The notes under the pieces: model-generated
What the model was told of the DNA's origin: nothing
The model's input: the letters and a program-made list of their open reading frames with translations, nothing else
Databases searched by the model: none
Shown here: positions 58,972 through 64,000 of the stretch, piece after piece
How positions within the stretch are numbered: the stretch's first letter is position 1
Layout of the letters: every line of letters begins with the position of its first letter
Program-made: the position numbers and the translations under genes
NCBI GenBank assembly: GCA_022432975.1
Contig: CM039510.1
Span: 14,278,381 to 14,342,380 of the forward strand
Reading direction: 5' to 3'
DNA length: 64,000 bases
Source: Begonia masoniana
Taxonomy: Eukaryota; Streptophyta; Magnoliopsida; Cucurbitales; Begoniaceae

Positions 58972-60382
58972 CACTGATGCGATGGGAACGGTTTATGACC
59001 GTGTTCTTTGATAAATACTTCAGCCGTACTGTGAGGGCGACAAAAAGGGCGGAGTTCACGCAGCTGAAGCAGACCAGTATAGTTGCGGAATATATTAGGA
59101 AGTTTGAAGCCTTATCACGGTTTGCACCGTGCTTAGTCAGCGATAATGAAGACAAGGTGCAACAATTTATGGATGGACTAAATCCAGAGATTCGAAAGAA
59201 TATCATAGTATCTGGCGTTTTGAATGTGCCCTACGAGGACATCGCGGCGAGGGCCTTGGAGTTTGAGGCTGCGGAATTGACCTGTATTAAGCCAAGAGAG
59301 CCTGCTAAGGGCTTCTTTCGTGAGATCCAGCCTCAGTTACGGAATCGAGGTTGGCAACCTAGAAGACAACAACCACAGCAACAACAGCAAAGAGGCGTTA
59401 AAAGGCCTTATGAGGGAGGAAAAGATCAGGACAAGGGGAAGCAAGTTCAAGGGGCTACTCAAAAGCCTATTTGTCCTAAGTGCCAGAAAGAACATTACGG
59501 CGATTGTCAGATGGGTACCAACAGGTGTTATCGATGCGGAGAGATTGGCCATTTTATCATGAACTGCCCATTATTGAACTGAAATCAACCAGGCAAAGTT
59601 CAACAGGGCAGAGACCAGAAGAGAGTTATGTCAAGGATCTTTGCTTTCATCGAGCCTGGTGACGTCGACAACGAGGCTCAGCCATCTGTTATAGCAGGTA
59701 CTATCTTAGTCATGAGTGTACCAATATTTTCTTTGATAGACACGGGAGCTACGCACTCCTTCATTTCAACTACTTGCATGACTAGATTGGGGTTAGCGTC
59801 TGAGTTAGCAGAGTATGAGTATAGGGTAATGCTGTCTTCGGGAGTGCAAATGCAGTCTGATCATGTTTTCTAGGGCAATGTCGTTTCGGTGGGGAAAAAC
59901 ACACTCTATGCCCAGTTGATAGTTATGAGCATAGAGCGGTATGATCTGATTTTGGGAATGGACTGGCTGTCACGCCATTTCGCTACCATCGACTGCCGAT
60001 TCGGATTAGTAACTTTTCAGCCCCCGGATAAAGAAGAGTTTTCATATCAGGCGATGAATAGGTCGAGTGGGTCGCCTATTTCCTATTTCATGAAGGTCCG
60101 AGAACAGTTTAAGGGCGAATGCTCTGTTTATCTGGCTAAAGTACTCGATACTCAGCTGCTCGAAGGGGTAAAACCAGAAGACCTTCCAGTAGTTAGAGAA
60201 TTTTCTGAGATCTTCCTCGACGATCTTCTCGGATTACCGCCGGATAGAGAGATCGAGTTTACTATTGATGTTTATCCAGGCTCTGGGCCTATATCGAAGA
60301 ATCCGTACAGACTGGCACCTGCTGAACTAAAGGAGCTGAAGGCTCAGTTAGAAGAGTTGTTAGACATTCATTCGACCCAGTT
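58972..60382 (+). pseudogene. Element J gag (partial), protease and start of RT
   Basis: It opens in mid-gag ([17 protein letters not shown]) directly after I's LTR, so the N-terminus lies on the far side of I or was deleted. The CCHC knuckle CYRCGEIGHFIMNC is near 59525-59566, a TGA at 59580-59582, protease DTGATHSF near 59741, a TAG near 59872, and the RT N-terminal region ([15 protein letters not shown]). A few bases are missing near 60366, just before solo LTR K. I assign it to J because it continues at 63282 and because J's PBS and leader lie upstream. That link is inference. Confidence 0.85.
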
Positions 60383-60639
60383 TGTAACGCCCCGAACCCG
60401 CCCCGGGCCGGGTGCGTCACTTTGCAAACAAATCCCGTGTTTAAACGATGTTTAAAAGTAATTTAAATAAAATATTCAGCTCGGTTTTTGTTAAAATTCC
60501 CGGCCCGATGTTCGGGTTTTTCGAACCCTCAATTTTTCTTGGAACACGTGTCTAAAATACGTTGGAAAAATGTCGGGTCAAAACATGTTGGAAATCGGGA
60601 GAAAAATCAAAAAAAAACTAAAATTTGCACCTAAAAGGG

Positions 60640-60900
60640 TGCTGGGCGCGCGCTGGGCGCCAGGCGCGCCCAGGCTGCAAGCTGCGTGCGCGCTGCGCGC
60701 GCGCTATGCAGGCCGCACGCGCCGCACGCGCGCACGCGTCCGCGCGGTGGGGCGCACCAGCGCGCCCCACCAAAACTTTCCACGACCGATCGTGGCTAAA
60801 TGCCCGATCGGTCGGGGCTTCTCGGGTTTTCTTCACCCAGAAACTTCCCGACCGCGACCGGTCGTGCCCCGGGCCCGATCGATCGGGCCGGCTCGGGTTT
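60640..60900. repeat. GCGCGC and GATCGATCGGGC block in K
   Basis: An extremely GC-rich stretch (60640-60770) is followed by four GATCGGTCGG or GATCGATCGGGC palindromes, 260-520 bp from the LTR 3' end. Confidence 0.78.
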
Positions 60901-61814
60901 TTCATCACCAAAAACACCCTAAAATGCCCTTTTTAACCTTTTTCTACCTCCCTACACATTTTAACACTTTTCTACATCCCGAACATCTCCAAAAATCCCG
61001 AAAATTTAAACATACCTCCCCGACACCTAAATCTTCGAGTCCCGTAAAAATCTCGGAAAACGACTTAAAACGAATAAATACAAAAATAGCGAACACAACC
61101 CGACGTTATTTTGTTTAAAATCAAACGGGCAATATAACGCCTAAAACTTTAAATACCCCAAAACCTGAAATAAATCCCAGAAAACACACAGCTTCCATCA
61201 CGAACAACTATACTCACTATCCATCTCCAAATCAACTCGTAAACCCGGTAACATACATACGAAAAATATTTACGAACACAATTTACCACAACTAAATAAA
61301 GTTTCCTAACTCCCACAAAACAACATTTCCACACACCAACAATTCATACCAAAATACTTACAAATTAAACTATCCATGTCGAACATTCACCTCCCACTAC
61401 CCGAGACATCCAGTGGTTAAAACGCCCCGACAATAGCCTGCACCGGCGGACTCCGTACTCCTCCGACTGCAGCCTAATCCTCGGTAGTCTCATCTACCTC
61501 ACCTGTATACAAATCGTCACCTACACCACAGAACACACAAAAGGTAAGCCTAACGCTTAGCAAGTAGGGAAATAATGCACAACACACACTAACTGTTTGA
61601 CTCAACCCTAACATGCAGTCTCTACACACTCTGTTGTTTTCTTTTCGTTTCAATTGCATTTTATCTTTCACTTCCAGGTGAATCAAGTAGGCACACGCCC
61701 CCACACAGTCCAGGACGGCCACGCCTTGACCCACGGAGCTAGACCGGAGGCACACGTCCCAACACAGTCCAAGGCGGCCAACCGAATCTCCTCCAATCGA
61801 TCGTAGAATCCTCA

Positions 61815-62045
61815 TCGTGCACTTCAAGCATGAGTGCACTTCAAGCACGAACCTCATTGTGCACTTCAAGCACGGGTGCACTTCAAGCACCAACCCCATT
61901 GTGCGCTTCAAGCACGAACAGGTTGAGGTCGAGAAATTCATACTCACGACTCATTACGTACATTAGAATCCCCCAATCGATCGTAGAATCCTCATCGTGC
62001 ACTTCAAGCACAAACCCTATTGTGCACTTCAAGCATGAATAGGTC
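61815..62045. repeat. GTGCACTTCAAGCAC tandem in K
   Basis: There are seven or eight copies of a 15-18-bp word, some in pairs with CCTCATT or CCCCATT spacers. A 40-bp piece (ATCGATCGTAGAATCCTCAT) is repeated at both edges of the cluster. Confidence 0.82.
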
Positions 62046-63281
62046 GAGAAATTCATACTCACGACCACGTTGCAAATCTTTTCTTATCTTTCATTTCATT
62101 CTTACCGCTCAAGGATGCAAAACACGTAATTTCGTAGTTTAGAAAACCATGATGCACACACGATGCATGACACAAAGCAAAACATAACAACAATCAAACA
62201 ATCCCTACCGTTCTATGGTGTAGGCCCGAAGGCAACAAACACGCACTCCACTACTTACCTGGTTGCCGCTCGATACTTTCTCGTTCACTCCGTCCAACAA
62301 AATCAAACGTTCGATTACCTATAAATGACGAGAAATCAACTTAGAAATTTACAAACTCTAAGGGAAATTCTTAACCTAACTAATAGAACTATAACACAAC
62401 TCCCAACCCGATCTTTTACCCCAAAATTGACCGTCAAACTTCAAACGGTCACAACTCTCTCGTCTTTCAACGGATTTCGACGTGGCACCCCAATTCGGAA
62501 AGCTCTACACGTCTACTATCCAATTAAATACTCAAATCATCCAAATAACCAACTTGACTACTCCGAAATCCAGCACCCAGATTCGGTTACACCTTATGCA
62601 AAAACCCGGTTTTTATCCAACTTACTTCCAATCCTTAATCTAACTTCATAAATCACTTAAACCAACTTATCTAACAACTAAAACAACAAATAGGAAAGAA
62701 AACCAACCTTTAAACTCAAAAATTCGGACTCCATGGTTAGGGTTTTCCAAACCCTAACCAAACTCTTCCAAAATACCATTAAACTACTAAAAATCAACAC
62801 CTAATTGCAACAAACCAAAAACCCATCCATTTTTACCTCAAATCACCTTGAAAATCTTGATGGAGGGAAGCTTGGAAGAGCTCCAATGGCAGCCAATAGA
62901 AAATCGTGGAGGCAAGGGGAGATGATGACAAACCTAACCAAACTTTGTCTTTTTAACCTAATATTTCCTTCCCTTTTTGTTTTTTTACCACAAAGTTTTT
63001 AAAATTAAAATTCAATCCTCACTTTACACTCATCCACTCAACGCCAAAGACATCCCTCAACACTCATTTAATGCATGTAACATAGTTTGAATTTTCTAAC
63101 AATAAATTCCTATTGGTTCACATAAGTCCTTTGACTTTGCTTTGACTTTTCAAACCCTTTGGTTTGAATTGTCAACCCACATCTCTCCTATTTCTCTTTC
63201 ACTTCAATGCACAACAATAAACTTGACTTAACACGACTCATCTAAGGTTACGCACGTAATAGGAAATTCCCGGGTGTTACA

Positions 63282-64000
63282 CAGTTTCTCTCCTTGGGGT
63301 ACGCAAGGTCTGTTTGTTAAGAAGAAAGACAGAACTCTCCAGATGTGCATCGATTACCGAGAGTTGAATAAGCTAACAGTGAAGAATAAGTATCCTCTAC
63401 CCCGGATTGATGACCTATTTGATCAACTGCAGGGTGCCCGAGTGTTTTCAAGAATTGACCTACGCTCGGTTTATTATCAGTTGAAGGTCCGGAGGGAAGA
63501 TGTTCAGAAAACGGCCTTCCGAACGAGGTATGGACATTACGAATTTCTTGTGATGTCTTTTGGACTTACGAATGCTCCTGCAGCGTTTATGGATTTGATG
63601 AACCGTGTTTTTAAGGAGTATCTAGACAAGTTTGTCGTCGTCTTCATTGATGACATCTTGATCTATTCAAAGACAAAGGATGAGCACGAGCAGCATTTGC
63701 GGATTGTTCTTAGGATTTTATGTCAGCACCAATTGTATCTGAAGTTCTCTAAGTGCGAGTTTTGGCTGGACATGATAAACTTTCTCGGCCATATCATATC
63801 TCAGGAGGGAATCTCAGTGGATCCTACTAAGATCGAAGTTGTCAGGGATTGGCCACAGCCTAAAAATGTGCGGGAGGTACTTGGATTTCTTGGATTGGCA
63901 GGGTATTACAGGAAGTTCATTTAGGGGTTTTCAAGGATAGCAGTCCCTATCTCCCGATTGCAAGGAAGAACGAAAAATATGTATGGAAGGCTGCATGCGA
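63282..64000 (+). pseudogene. Element J RT, continued past window end
   Basis: It resumes at [15 protein letters not shown] after duplication CAGTT and covers RT with [23 protein letters not shown] near 63650 and [17 protein letters not shown] at 63922-63924 interrupts it. The RT motif usually read DLRSGYYQL appears as DLRSVYYQL. RNase H begins beyond 63925 and leaves the window. Confidence 0.88.

Larger units (their letters stand above)
60383..63281 (-). mobile_element. Solo LTR K
   Basis: The 2899-bp sequence runs from TGTAACGCCCC to CGGGTGTTACA and is flanked by CAGTT (60378-60382, 63282-63286). The orientation is opposite to C, its relative: K's left end is the complement of C's right end. 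It contains a GC-rich block with GATCGATCGGGC palindromes (60640-60900), a terminal exon-like frame ending in GEVDETTED, and a GTGCACTTCAAGCAC tandem. No gene inside is supported. Confidence 0.92.

Noticed and set aside
60570..61118. 182-residue plus-strand frame and its minus-strand partner inside LTR K
   Set aside because: It lies over the GC-rich palindrome block; composition follows the repeats and no domain is seen.

Overview
This is a stretch of flowering-plant nuclear DNA made almost entirely of nested Ty3/Gypsy LTR retrotransposons. The evidence is chromovirus-type gag-pol, primer-binding sites matching initiator-Met tRNA, a Cassandra-type 5S-bearing TRIM, and a hAT element carrying a Nudix-like exon piece. 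I see no intact host gene, no rRNA or tRNA gene and no intact retrotransposon. The species cannot be named from the sequence. A run of 100 N (45570-45669) marks a scaffold gap.

Left part (1-27158). Element B (minus; partial 3' LTR at 1-221, 5' LTR 14228-16750) is split in its gag by the younger element A (4593-13913, minus, target-site duplication CTCTC). B ends at 16750 next to a degraded plus-strand Gypsy relic (16751-18372). Two solo LTRs follow: C (19712-22116, duplication TACAC) and D (22447-25085, duplication ACAAA). They sit in old LTR-like DNA.

Middle (27159-48499). The 5' LTR of a plus-strand element J begins at 27159. It is split by element G (28453-47436, duplication GCATT). G's 5' LTR is itself invaded by chromovirus H (29542-35264, duplication CATAG) and by a 1000-bp non-autonomous hAT element (35538-36537, duplication TGTACAAC). 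It then runs into a 2.7-kb minisatellite of about 65-bp units that grew out of the LTR and erased the LTR end, the primer-binding site and the gag start. G's 3' LTR carries a further LTR fragment and the gap, but it keeps the empty sites and the unexpanded repeat, so it serves as a built-in control.

Right part (48500-64000). J's primer-binding site is fused by a large deletion to the RNase H/integrase half of element L, whose 3' LTR is 52186-54446. A Cassandra cluster (49708-51532, duplication CCGTA) interrupts L's integrase. L lies in the reverse transcriptase of element I (minus, 54447-58971), and I lies in what I take to be J's gag. J's gag-pol then continues, is interrupted by solo LTR K (60383-63281, duplication CAGTT), and runs off the window.

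Common design. The long (about 2.3-2.9 kb) Tekay/Del-like LTRs share features that ordinary annotation does not explain. First, an exon-like cassette with consensus splice sites and a phase-consistent split reading frame. Second, hairpins whose sequence changes while pairing is kept. Third, a family-specific palindromic or tandem block about 0.2-0.9 kb from the LTR 3' end. Fourth, a 62-64-nt intron-like segment just before the gag ATG. These are the leading candidates for something undescribed.
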